Source of the DNA: Ciceribacter thiooxidans
GTDB taxonomy: Bacteria; Pseudomonadota; Alphaproteobacteria; Rhizobiales; Rhizobiaceae
Length of the DNA stretch: 64,000 nucleotides
Assembly: GCF_014126615.1 (NCBI RefSeq)
Contig: NZ_CP059897.1
Coordinates: forward strand, 1,240,001 to 1,304,000
Reading direction: 5' to 3'
Made by a program: the position numbers and the translations under genes. Below are positions 17,893 to 27,167 of this stretch, one piece after another; position 1 is the first letter of the stretch, and each line of letters starts with the position of its first letter. The notes under the pieces were generated by a model. It made no database searches, was not told the origin of the DNA, and saw only the letters and a list, made by a program, of their open reading frames with translations.

Positions 17893-20800
17893 CTATGGCC
17901 CCGCCGAGGACGGTCGTTCCCCCGTCAGACCGACGCTCAGGAGCCCGCCGGCAACGGTGGTGGTGCCGGTGAAGCCCGACCCGTCCCCGGTATAGAGCAG
18001 CGCCCCGTCCCCGCTCTTGACCACGCTGCCCGAACCGGAGAGCGTGCCGCCATATTGGGCGTCCGCCTGCTGGGAGAAAGTGAGGTTGCCGCCGGCCGCA
18101 ATCACCGCATCGCCGGTGAAGCGCTCGGCCGCAGTCGTCAGCCCACCGTCGTCGATCGTCCAGTCGAGGGATGAAGTCCCCGCGAGCGTCAGCGTTCCGG
18201 CACCCTGCTTCACCATCGTCCCGCTCGTGCCACCATAGCCCGAGATATCACCGGCGAAGCTCGCGTCGGCGCTCTGGTCGAAGATGACCGTCCCCGCATT
18301 CCCGATATCGCCGGCAAGCGACGCCGCGTCGCCGCGGAGGGTTCCGGCGGCAACGAGTGTCCCACCGTAGGAGTTCGTGCCGGTCAGGATGAGCGTGCCG
18401 GTACCGTTCTTGACGAGTGCACCACCGCCTACGATGTCCTGCGAAAGAGTGAAGGTGTTGTTCTGGTCGACAATCTCCAGTCCGCCGCCGCCCGCTCCCC
18501 AGGAAAGGGTCCGTGCCGTCCCGTTATAGCTTGTGCCGGTCACCTTGAGAGTGCCGCCGTCGAAGGCCAGGGCACCCGCGGCATCGCCGAGGTTCCCATC
18601 CGCCGAGACGGAAATCGTGCCGCCGAGCAGCCGCGTACTGCCCTGATAGGTGTTGGACCCCGCGAGCACCAGGACGCCGCCTTCGGTCTTCGAGATGCCG
18701 CCGGTGCCGGAGATCTCGGTGGCGATTTCCGCCGTCTCATTCGCGAGCACGCGGATTTCCGCGTTGCCGTCCGCGCGCGCCGACCCGTCCACCAGGAGTT
18801 CTCCGGCGCCTTCCAGGCGGTAGCCGCCGTCGACGAACTGCAACCCCTTGAAGCTCTGCGTGCCGGTCACGGTGATCGTGCCGCCGCTGAAGCCGCCGGG
18901 CTCGTTCTTGAACACCGCCGTATTTCCCGCCCAGGCGACGGGGATCACGCCGCCGGTGCTGAGCCATTTGTCATCGGTCGCGTTCCATGTACCGTTGCCA
19001 CCCTGCCAGTGCTGCAGGGTGTCGTCGCCGGATGCAGCGATGAACAGGTCGACATTGCCGCCGCCCGCCTGGATCGCGTAGTCCGCCGGATCGGACAAGA
19101 CTGGCGTCGTGCCGATGACCATCCCGTCGTCGGTCAGTGTCCCGCCATAGGTGATCAGGCGGTAGTACCCGAAGCCGGCCGTCCCGTCTGCGGCATTGCC
19201 ACTCTGGGAAAGGTCAAGCGTGCCGTCCAGCGTCAGGTCGCCGGTCACGTCGATGCGATCGCTCGTTCCCGGGCTTGCCGCAGATGTTCCGGGGCTGCCG
19301 AGTTCATAATCGAGGATCGATCCCGACGAGAGGGAGAGATCGCCGCTCACCGTCAGCGTGCCAACGGAATTGCCCGGCGCAATGACACCTCCGGTGGCCA
19401 TCGTCGTGGTTCCGACCGTTCCCGACCCGCCGAGGGTCGCGCCATTGAGGACTGTCACGGCGCCTGCGATGGTCGCTCCGGGATGGCTAGCATCACCAAT
19501 CACGAGCTTGCCGTCGCTGACGGTCGTCAGGCCGGTATATGTATTTACGCCGTTCAGGGTCAACACGCCCGCCCCGGTCTTGGTGAGATCGCCGCTGCCG
19601 GAGATGACGCCCGATACGGACAGGGCCGCCACGCCGGCACTGAACGTCACCGAGGACCCGCTTGCGAGACTCACATCGTTGCCGAGTGTCAGGCCCGTAT
19701 TCTGTGCAGCGATCGTGGCAGAAGCACCCGAGGTCAGCTCGAGATCGCCCAGAAAGGCCGAACCGGTCAGGAGATCCAGCACATTATTGCTACCACCGAA
19801 GCGGATGGCGGCAGCACGTGTGACCCCATCACTATTAAGCCCGCCGGCAATGGTTCCGGCATTGGTGATGATATTTCCGTCGTAAGTGGTAACGCCGACC
19901 CCGGCCGCCCCATCGCCGGTACCGGCACCGCCGGTGATCGTACCGGCGTTGAGCAGGATACCGCCGGAGCCGGCCATATTGACCCCAGCGCCGCTCGCGC
20001 CGGCAGAACTCGTCGAACTGAGTCCGACTGCGCCCGCTCCGCCGATGCCGCCCGTGATCGTCCCGATGTTGGTGACGATCGTCCCGACCCCGAGCATCAG
20101 CAGGCCGTCCCCGCCGCCGCCGCCGCCGCCGGCAAAACCGCCGCCACCGCCCGCACCGCCGTTGCCGCCGACGACGCTGCCCCCACTATTAGTGAATTGA
20201 GTCCCGGCGCCGTAGATCGCTATGCCGGAGCCGCCACCACCACCCCCGCCGCCGTTGGCGGAGGGGCCAGACGTTCCGTCACCCCCTGCGCCGCCGTTCC
20301 CGCCGGCCACGGTAACGCCCGAACTCAGGGAGAGGCTGGTGCCGCCGAAGTAGACGCCGGTGCCGCCGCCGCCGCCACCCGACGCAAAATTGAAGCCGTC
20401 GGGCCCGGTCCCGCCATTTGATCCACTCAAGTCCCCGACGATCGAGATCGTCCCGGAACCGTTCGAGAAACCCGCAGAACCACCGGCGCCGCCCGCGTTG
20501 TCGCCAGAAGCTCCCGCTCCCCCGGCACCGTTCGTGCCGGGACTGCCCGGGAAGACCACCGTGTCGGGGCCGACCAGGACGCTTGCCCCGCCGCCATCGC
20601 CGTTGCCGGCACCCCCGTCACCGCTGCGATCAGTGTAACCAGCACCGCCGGGGGCACTGCAAGCGGCCGTGGCACCGGGCGCGCACGCGGCCCAGGCGGC
20701 GTCGGAGCCTGCCAGCAACGCGCCTGCAAAGGGAAACAAAAGGCTTGCAAGAGCAGAGGCGCCGCAGAGAGCACTCGAGGCCTGCAAGCCACGGACACGC

Positions 20801-20895
20801 GAGTTCGCCGGCGAGCGGCGGGTGCCATCTTGGAAACCGGTTTTGGCTGAGGTTGATTCCCGCACCGCCCGCATACCCGCTGTGAATGTCGGCAT
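17893..20895 (-). pseudogene. Autotransporter, N-terminal part: signal peptide and glycine-rich passenger (split by frameshift)
   Basis: Passenger portion, 1000 aa. After an extended N-terminus comes a signal sequence (ASALASLLFPFAGALLAG, cleavage probably after AWA near residue 69). Residues about 75-340 are extremely Gly-rich (runs of GGxGGAG). From about 420 onward it carries repeated autotransporter-associated beta strands such as GAGVLTLNGVNTYTG, GGVLVLAGSNTYQG, GTGTLILTGTNSYGG and GAGTLTLAG, the usual right-handed beta-helix of adhesins. It stops early at SSAGP and a TAG after the shift. GGGGGA precedes ATG 20895. With one base restored the full product would be about 1.5 kDa x 100 (roughly 1510-1520 aa). 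It is a cell-surface protein if functional; binding partner unknown. Confidence 0.87.
19370..19444. repeat. Intragenic repeat, upstream copy
   Basis: Partner of the repeat at 17808-17882, sharing TTGCCCGGCGC and the CCCGACCCGCCGAG segment with scattered differences between. It encodes the same autotransporter motif in the passenger. Recombination between the two copies would delete about 1.56 kb of passenger. Confidence 0.75.
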
Positions 20896-21211
20896 TCATC
20901 CCCCGGCGTCGAGCTGTGCAATGCGACCGCTGAGCAGCAGCCATTCTTTATTCAGTCACTGCCGATATTCCACAACGGAATGCAACTTTCAACAGCGCAC
21001 AATTGGATGTCGCCTTCCGACGCAAGTTTCCTGTTCATACTCCGTCGGCGCGACGCCTGCGTGCCTCTTGGATCCCTATCCAGCCAACCGCAGCATAAGA
21101 TGCGGCGAGCCACTGGTGCTACGGCGGAAGATGTCGGGGCCAGGACCGCCTTCGGACGATCTGCCGGCCCCGAAGCCTCGACACTATGGGCAAGACATGA
21201 AGGATCCGCCC
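20896..21211. other. 316-bp divergent intergenic region
   Basis: It separates the autotransporter (leftward) from the GNAT gene (rightward) and should hold promoters for both. I see only weak dyads (TTCC-N5-GGAA near 20965; CCGCA-N8-TGCGG near 21090) and no convincing -35/-10 pair or RNA gene. Confidence 0.5.
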
Positions 21212-22048
21212 ATGCGAACATTGCAGACACAGTTGGAGCGCTTCGGAGAGCAGCACCTCGAGGGCGCCTTGCGCCTCTCCCGACAGGCCGGATGGCCACA
21301 CCGCCTCGAAGACTGGCGACTGGCGCTTTCACTGAGCGACGGCGTCGCCGCCATCGACGGCGATGGACAGGTCGTCGGCACGGTGTTCGCCACCGCATTC
21401 AAGACCGATGCCGCCACCATCAACATGGTGATTGTCGACGAGGCGATGCGTGGCCAGGGTCTCGGGCGCAAGCTCATGGATGCGGCATTCCGGCTCGCCG
21501 GCAACCTTCCGCTGCGACTCGTCGCGACGACGGAAGGATTGCCACTCTATGAAAAGCTCGGCTTCCGCCAGACCGGAACCATTCTGCAGCACCAGGGCAT
21601 CGCCGGCGAGATGCCGGCGCCTGCGGGCGTCGAACCCGCCTCCTCGGCGGACCTGACGGCGATCATTGCCCTTGATCGTGCCGCCTGTGGAGCCGACCGG
21701 GAACAACTGATCGTCTATCTCGCCACGATTGGCGAGTTTGCGGTCCTTCGTCGCAACGGGCAGGTCGAAGCGTTCGCCGCATTGCGGTCCTTCGGTCGAG
21801 GCGAAGTGATCGGCCCCGTCGTCGCGTCGACGCTTCAGGATGCAAAGACCCTCGTCTCACATTTCATAGTGAAACGGCCGGGCCGCTTCCTGCGGGTCGA
21901 CACCGGCGCCGAAGCCGGGCTCGCCGAATGGCTTGCCGCGCAGGGTCTCGCCCATGTCGGCGGCGGCATCACCATGGCCCGCCCCGTCGAGGACCGTGCC
22001 AAGTCTGCGGTCATCACCTTTGCCCTCGCCAACCAGGCCCTCGGCTGA
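21212..22048 (+). CDS. Two-domain GNAT family N-acetyltransferase (copy 2)
   Basis: Predicted acetyltransferase of 278 aa, acceptor unknown. Motif A is well formed here (MVIVDEAMRGQGLGRKLMDAA), with the acetyl-CoA pyrophosphate loop RGQGLG, followed by LPLYEKLGFRQTG. The second half has FGRGEVIGPVV and FLRVDTGAE, shared with the paralogue at 3720-4622, as is GWPHRLEDW near the N-terminus. AAGGA 7 bases before ATG 21212 fixes the start; the frame stays open much further upstream without coding sense. It ends 13 bp before a class III aminotransferase, so acetylation of an amine or amino acid in the same pathway is plausible. Confidence 0.87.
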   Translation: MRTLQTQLERFGEQHLEGALRLSRQAGWPHRLEDWRLALSLSDGVAAIDGDGQVVGTVFATAFKTDAATINMVIVDEAMRGQGLGRKLMDAAFRLAGNLPLRLVATTEGLPLYEKLGFRQTGTILQHQGIAGEMPAPAGVEPASSADLTAIIALDRAACGADREQLIVYLATIGEFAVLRRNGQVEAFAALRSFGRGEVIGPVVASTLQDAKTLVSHFIVKRPGRFLRVDTGAEAGLAEWLAAQGLAHVGGGITMARPVEDRAKSAVITFALANQALG

Positions 22049-22061
22049 TCCGGAGAAGATC

Positions 22062-23438
22062 ATGTACAGCAATTCCCTCATCGAACTCGATCGCGCTCAC
22101 CTCATCCATCCGGTCGCCTCCTATCGCGGCCACGAGCAACAGGGTGTGCGCGTGCTCGCCTCTGCCAGGGGTGCGACGGTGACCGATGCGAGCGGCCGGC
22201 AACTGGTCGATGGCTTCGCCGGACTCTGGTGCGTCAATGCCGGGTATGGGCACGACAGCATCGTCGAGGCGGCTGCCCGCCAGATGCGCGAACTTCCCTA
22301 CGCGACCGCCTATTTCGGGTTGGGCTCCGAGCCGGCGATCCGTCTCGCCTCCGAACTGGCCGAGCGCGCGCCGGGCGATCTCGACCATGTCTATTTCACC
22401 CTCGGCGGATCGGATGCCGTCGACAGTACGATCCGCTTCGTCCGCTATTACTGGACCGCGCGCGGCGAACCCCGGCGCGACCAGTTCATCTCGATCGAGA
22501 TGGGTTATCACGGCTCCTCCACCGTCGGCGCCGGGCTCACGGCGCTGCCGGCGTTCCATGCCGGCTTCGGCATTCCCTTCGACTGGCAGCACAAAATTCC
22601 ATCCCCTTATCCTTACCGGAACCCCGTCGGCGAGGATCCGCAAGCCGTCATCGCCGCTTCCCTTGCGGCGTTGCGGGCGAAGGTCGAGGAGATCGGACCG
22701 GAACGGGTCGCCGCCTTCTATGCCGAGCCGATCCAGGGCTCCGGCGGCGTCATCGTGCCGCCCCGCGGCTGGCTGAAGGCGATGGGCGATCTCTGCCGGG
22801 AACTCGGAATCCTCTTCATCGCCGACGAGGTGATCACAGGCTTCGGCCGGACGGGGCCTCTTTTCGCCTGCAGCGACGAAGGCGTCGTTCCCGACTTCAT
22901 CACCACCGCCAAGGGTCTCACCTCCGGTTACGTCCCGATGGGTGCCGTGTTCATGGCGGACCATGTCTACCAGGCGATCGCCGACGGCGCCGGCGCCTCG
23001 GCAGTCGGCCACGGCTATACCTATTCGGCCCATCCGGTCAGCGCCGCCGTCGGCCTGGAAGTGTTGAAACTCTACGAGAACGGCCTCCTCGAAAACGGCA
23101 GAAAGGCCGGTGCCCGGCTGATGGCCGGCCTCGAGGCTCTGAAGGACCACCCTCTGGTCGGCGAGGTTCGGGGTCGCGGCATGCTCGCCGCGGTCGAGCT
23201 GGTCGTCGACAAGAAGAACAAGACACCGCTGCCCGCCGAAGCGCAGGCGGCGCGGCGTATATTCGACCGTGCGTGGGAGAACGGACTCGTCATCCGCGCC
23301 TTCGCAAACGGCGTCCTCGGCTATGCCCCGCCGCTCTGCTGCACCGATACGGACATCGACGCGATCCTCGAACGCACGGCCGTGACGCTGGACCAGACAC
23401 TCGAGGATCCGGATGTGCGCCGCGTCCTGAAGGGCTGA
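22062..23438 (+). CDS. Class III (omega-amino acid/polyamine type) aminotransferase
   Basis: PLP-dependent aminotransferase of subgroup III, 458 aa. Diagnostic segments are YFTLGGSDAVDSTIRFVRYY (cofactor phosphate loop), YHGSSTVGAGLTALP, the PLP-ring Asp in LFIADEVITGFGRTG, and the Schiff-base Lys in TTAKGLTSGYVPMGAV. It would move an amino group from an omega-amino acid, diamine or related amine to pyruvate or another oxoacid. GGAGAAGATC directly precedes ATG 22062. It is coupled closely to the GNAT gene upstream and followed by a HAD hydrolase and a peptide-type importer. Putrescine, beta-alanine and taurine transaminases share this fold, so I leave the symbol empty. Confidence 0.92.
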   Translation: MYSNSLIELDRAHLIHPVASYRGHEQQGVRVLASARGATVTDASGRQLVDGFAGLWCVNAGYGHDSIVEAAARQMRELPYATAYFGLGSEPAIRLASELAERAPGDLDHVYFTLGGSDAVDSTIRFVRYYWTARGEPRRDQFISIEMGYHGSSTVGAGLTALPAFHAGFGIPFDWQHKIPSPYPYRNPVGEDPQAVIAASLAALRAKVEEIGPERVAAFYAEPIQGSGGVIVPPRGWLKAMGDLCRELGILFIADEVITGFGRTGPLFACSDEGVVPDFITTAKGLTSGYVPMGAVFMADHVYQAIADGAGASAVGHGYTYSAHPVSAAVGLEVLKLYENGLLENGRKAGARLMAGLEALKDHPLVGEVRGRGMLAAVELVVDKKNKTPLPAEAQAARRIFDRAWENGLVIRAFANGVLGYAPPLCCTDTDIDAILERTAVTLDQTLEDPDVRRVLKG

Positions 23439-23676
23439 GCGCTCCGGGGGAGCCCTGCCCCCAAATGTCGCGGGGGTCGGCAGATTCGCAATTTTGTGCC
23501 GCGCCGCTGTGTCTTTTCGGCGGAATCGGTGCGGTGCGAATGCCACACTTGATAAACGAAAAGGCTCGCGGAACCGAACGGCGGGCTCGAAATGAAGGCG
23601 AGACAGTCGCCCAAATCGGGAACGGAATAATCTGCCGCAAGCGCGAACGGCGCGCGGCGCAACTGGGGAAACGGAC

Positions 23677-24390
23677 TTGAGCAAGCAACTGCCTGATTTC
23701 ACGTACATGACCTTCGACGTGGTCGGCACCCTCATCGACTTCGAGGCGGGTCTCAAGGATTGCCTGGCCGGGATCGCCATGGAAGCCGGCGTGACCATCG
23801 ATGGCGAGGAAGCCTTGGCACTCTACAGGCAAGCCCGCTACTCGGACGGCGCCGATCTCTTTCCCGACGATCTGGTCCGAGTCTATCTCGCGATCGCGCC
23901 GACGCTCGGGCTTCCGGCCGAGCGTCGCTACGGCGAGCGACTGCGTGATTCCGCCAGAAGCTGGAAAGCGTTTCCCGACAGCGCCGAGGCGCTTGCCCGC
24001 CTTGCGCGTGACTATCGGCTGGTCGCGATGACGAATGCGCGGCGCTGGGCTTTCGACCATTTTGCGGTCGAACTCGGCAATCCCTTCCATGCCGCCTTCA
24101 CCGCCGACGACACGGGGACCGAGAAACCGGATCCGGCCTTCTTCGAACAGGTGTTCGGTTTCGTCGCTTCGGAAGGTGCCTCGAAGGCGGACATCCTGCA
24201 TGTCGCCCAGAGCCAGTACCACGACATCGGGATTTCCCGGAAGCTCGGCATAACCAATTGCTGGATCGAACGGCGCCACGCCCAGAAGGGCTACGGCGGC
24301 ACCGTCGAGCCGGCCGAATTCACCACGCCCGACTATCACTTCACGTCCATGGCCGACCTCGCGGAGGCCGTGGCAACCGCCCGAAAATGA
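23677..24390 (+). CDS. Haloacid dehalogenase type II family hydrolase (copy 2)
   Basis: HAD hydrolase of 237 aa beginning at a probable TTG with GGGGA about 7 bases upstream. Motif I is FDVVGTLIDF (nucleophilic Asp), motif II VAMTNARRW, the Lys GTEKPDPAFFEQVF and the motif III region HVAQSQYHDIGISRKLGI. The layout matches the HAD at 15437-16105, and each copy is found beside amine- or amino-acid-handling genes (FAD oxidase there, aminotransferase here). This points to a shared pathway step, possibly phosphatase or repair activity, over true dehalogenation. A 238-bp gap precedes it in which I see no feature. Confidence 0.87.
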   Translation: MSKQLPDFTYMTFDVVGTLIDFEAGLKDCLAGIAMEAGVTIDGEEALALYRQARYSDGADLFPDDLVRVYLAIAPTLGLPAERRYGERLRDSARSWKAFPDSAEALARLARDYRLVAMTNARRWAFDHFAVELGNPFHAAFTADDTGTEKPDPAFFEQVFGFVASEGASKADILHVAQSQYHDIGISRKLGITNCWIERRHAQKGYGGTVEPAEFTTPDYHFTSMADLAEAVATARK

Positions 24391-24462
24391 CCTGTCCTAA
24401 ACGCCACGGGTGAACCTGCGAAAGACGGGCAGCCCTCAACCGACAAAAAAAGGGGAAATGAC

Positions 24463-26073
24463 ATGAGCGACAAGATTATCAACTGGACCGGAAATGACGA
24501 CGCGATGGTCGAAGACGCCATCCGTCGCGGCGCGACACGCCGCGAACTTCTTCACATGATGCTCGCCGGCGGCGTTGCGCTCTCGGCCGGCGGCCTCGTC
24601 CTCGGCCACGCATCCAATGTTGTCGCCGCCACGCCGACGAAGGGCGGCCATCTGAAGGCAGCCGGATGGTCGGCATCGACCGCCGACACGCTCGACCCGG
24701 CCAAGGCGTCGCTGTCGACGGACTATGTCCGTTGCTGCGCCCTCTACAACCGCCTGACCTTCCTCGACAAGGACGGCATCACCCAGATGGAGCTCGCCGA
24801 AAGCATCAAGACGGCAGATGCAAAGGTCTGGACGGTCAAGCTGCGCTCGGGCGTGACATTCCACGACGGCAAGACGCTGTCTTCCGCCGACGTCGTCTTC
24901 TCGCTGAAGCGGCACCTTGATCCGGACGTCGGCTCGAAGGTCAATTCGATCGCCAAGCAGATCACCGGCATTAAGGCCGTGGACCCGCTGACCGTCGAGA
25001 TCACGCTCGCCAATCCGAACGCCGACCTGCCGACGATCCTGGCCATGCATCACTTCATGATCGTGCAGGACGGCACCACCGACTTCTCCAAGGGTATCGG
25101 CACCGGGGCATTCAAGGTCGAGACCTTCCAGCCGGGCGTGAAGTCCGTCTTCGTGAAGAACCCGGACTACTTCAAGGCCGGCGGGGCCAACATCGACTCC
25201 TTCGAGTATTTCGCCATCAGCGACGACACCGCTCGCGTCAACGCGCTTCTCTCGGGTGACGTTCATCTTGCGGCATCGATCACACCGCGTTCGATGAAAC
25301 TCGTCGAAAGCCAGCCGGGCTTCGTGTTGTCCCAGACGACCTCGGGCAACTACACCGACCTCAACATCCGCCTCGACATGGAACCGGGCAGCAAGGCGGA
25401 TTTCATCCAGGGCATGAAATACCTGGTCAACCGGGAGCAGATCAAGAAGTCGGTCCTGCGCGGGCTCGCCGAGGTGGCGAACGATCAACCGATCTCCGCC
25501 GCAAACATCTACCACAATGCCGAACTCAAGGCCAAAGCCTACGACCCCGAGAAGGCCAAGTTCCACTTCGAGAAGTCCGGTCTCCTCGGCCAGTCCATTC
25601 CGATCGTCGCATCGGATGCCGCCACGGCCTCGGTCGACATGGCCACCCTCGTCCAGCAGGCCGGCAGCGAGATCGGTATGAAGTTCGACATCCAGCGCGT
25701 GCCTTCCGACGGCTATTGGTCGAACTATTGGCTCAAGGCGCCGGTCCATTTCGGCAACATCAACCCGCGCCCGACGGCGGACATCCTCTTCTCGCTGCTC
25801 TACGCCTCCGATGCGCCCTGGAACGAAAGCCACTACAAGTCGGAGAAATTCGACAAGATGCTGGTCGAGGCCCGCGGCTCGCTGGACGAAACCCAGCGCA
25901 AGACAATCTATGGCGAGATGCAGGTCATGGTCGCCGAGGAAGCCGGCACGGTGATCCCCGTCTACATCTCGAACGTCGACGCGATCTCCGGCAAGCTGAA
26001 GGGCCTCGAGGCCAATCCGCTCGGCGGCCAGATGGGCTACGCCTTCGCCGAATATGTCTGGCTCGAAGCCTGA
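24463..26073 (+). CDS. ABC transporter substrate-binding protein, family 5 (peptide/nickel type)
   Basis: Periplasmic binding protein of 536 aa for an oligopeptide-type ABC importer. The N-terminus carries a Tat-like signal: TRRELLHMMLAGGVALS followed by a small-residue stretch and a likely cleavage at VVAA. The mature protein has SBP_bac_5 features: TLDPAKASLSTDYVRCCALYN, WTVKLRSGVTFHDGKTLSSADVVFSLKRH (split here as WTVKLRSGVTFHDGK and SSADVVFSLKRH), GTGAFKVETFQPG and late NVDAISGKLKGLEANPLGG. AAAAGGGG precedes ATG 24463. It is the first gene of a four-gene importer (24463-29666), downstream of the aminotransferase/HAD pair. The ligand could be a peptide, opine or amine conjugate. Confidence 0.92.
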   Translation: MSDKIINWTGNDDAMVEDAIRRGATRRELLHMMLAGGVALSAGGLVLGHASNVVAATPTKGGHLKAAGWSASTADTLDPAKASLSTDYVRCCALYNRLTFLDKDGITQMELAESIKTADAKVWTVKLRSGVTFHDGKTLSSADVVFSLKRHLDPDVGSKVNSIAKQITGIKAVDPLTVEITLANPNADLPTILAMHHFMIVQDGTTDFSKGIGTGAFKVETFQPGVKSVFVKNPDYFKAGGANIDSFEYFAISDDTARVNALLSGDVHLAASITPRSMKLVESQPGFVLSQTTSGNYTDLNIRLDMEPGSKADFIQGMKYLVNREQIKKSVLRGLAEVANDQPISAANIYHNAELKAKAYDPEKAKFHFEKSGLLGQSIPIVASDAATASVDMATLVQQAGSEIGMKFDIQRVPSDGYWSNYWLKAPVHFGNINPRPTADILFSLLYASDAPWNESHYKSEKFDKMLVEARGSLDETQRKTIYGEMQVMVAEEAGTVIPVYISNVDAISGKLKGLEANPLGGQMGYAFAEYVWLEA

Positions 26074-26087
26074 TAACCGCTGAAAAC

Positions 26088-26112
26088 CGGGAAGGCGTCC
26101 GTCGCCTTCCCG
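26088..26112 (+). terminator. Hairpin after the peptide-type binding protein gene
   Basis: CGGGAAGGCG / CGCCTTCCCG form a perfect 10-bp stem with a 5-base loop, 14 bp after the stop codon. No U-run follows. In importer operons such hairpins commonly protect the binding-protein mRNA or cause partial termination, giving more binding protein than permease. Confidence 0.65.
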
Positions 26113-26214
26113 CCATCGTCACCGATGACGTGTCAGTCTTTTGCCCGTAATCTTCACGGGCCCGTGCATCGCATCGCCTGCCGTATCGATGCTCAACCGA
26201 AGAGGGGCCCTCTC

Positions 26215-27165
26215 ATGAGCCCATATGTACTCAATCTCGTCGGAGCGCGCCTTCTGATCGCGGCACTGACACTGCTGATCGTCTCCTTCGCGGTCTTTTT
26301 CGCCACGGCGATGCTTCCCGGCGACACCGCGACGATCCTGCTCGGCCAGGCTGCGACACCGGAAGCGGTGGCGGGCTTGCGGACCGCCATGCATCTCGAC
26401 GAGCCGGCGTTCGTCCGCTTCATGCGCTGGCTGGTGGGGCTCGCGACCGGAGACCTGGGCACTTCCTATGTCAATAATATTGCGGTGGCCGAGTTGATTG
26501 GCGGGCGCTTCGTCAACACGATGCGGCTCGCCGGCGTAACCACTCTAATCGCCGTACCACTTGCGCTGACGCTCGGCATCACGGCCGCGATGTACAGGGG
26601 ATCGCTTTATGATCGCATCGTCACGGTCGGCACCATCGGCGTAATTTCCGTCCCGGAATTCATGATTGCGACGGCGGCCGTTCTCATCTTCTCGGTCTAT
26701 CTCAAATGGCTTCCCGCACTTTCGATCGCCAGCGATGTCACATCCATCGGGCAGATGCTGAAGATTTACGCCATGCCGGTCATCACGCTGACCTTCGTGG
26801 TCTCGGCACAGATGATCCGCATGACGCGCGCCGCCGTGATCGAGACAATCGACACCCCCTATGTCGAGGCCGCGCTCCTTAAGGGCGCATCACGGCCCCG
26901 CATGGTCCTGCGCCATGCCTTGCCGAATGCGGTCGGCCCGATCGTCAATGCGATCGCACTGTCCCTCTCCTACCTCGTCGGCGGCGTCATCATCGTCGAA
27001 ACGATCTTCAACTATCCGGGCGTCGCCAAGCTGATGGTCGACGGCGTCGAAACCCGCGACCTGCCGCTCATCCAGTCCTGCGCGATGATCTTCTGTTTCG
27101 GCTACCTGCTCTTGATCACGCTTGCCGACATCATTGCCATTCTTGCAAATCCGAGGCTGCGCTGA
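26215..27165 (+). CDS. ABC transporter permease (DppB/OppB type)
   Basis: Inner-membrane permease of 316 aa with about six membrane helices. The first is LLIAALTLLIVSFAVFF, followed by the family's FFATAMLPGDTATILLG loop. The EAA-type loop facing the ATPase reads YVEAALLKGASRPRMVLRHALPNA, ending in the usual polar exit. The start ATG 26215 has GAGGGG about 8 bases upstream; the open frame continues further left over the hairpin and is not expected to be translated. It is followed after 2 bp by the second permease. It is the DppB-like half of the importer begun at 24463. Confidence 0.92.
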   Translation: MSPYVLNLVGARLLIAALTLLIVSFAVFFATAMLPGDTATILLGQAATPEAVAGLRTAMHLDEPAFVRFMRWLVGLATGDLGTSYVNNIAVAELIGGRFVNTMRLAGVTTLIAVPLALTLGITAAMYRGSLYDRIVTVGTIGVISVPEFMIATAAVLIFSVYLKWLPALSIASDVTSIGQMLKIYAMPVITLTFVVSAQMIRMTRAAVIETIDTPYVEAALLKGASRPRMVLRHALPNAVGPIVNAIALSLSYLVGGVIIVETIFNYPGVAKLMVDGVETRDLPLIQSCAMIFCFGYLLLITLADIIAILANPRLR

Positions 27166-27167
27166 CC

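Noticed and set aside
20080..20330. Runs of CCG/GCC looking like a triplet repeat
   Set aside because: They are codons for the Gly-rich passenger; no exact tandem array.
19009..20421. 470-codon plus-strand frame opposite the autotransporter
   Set aside because: Composition mirrors the Gly-rich passenger on the other strand; no start signal or recognisable family.
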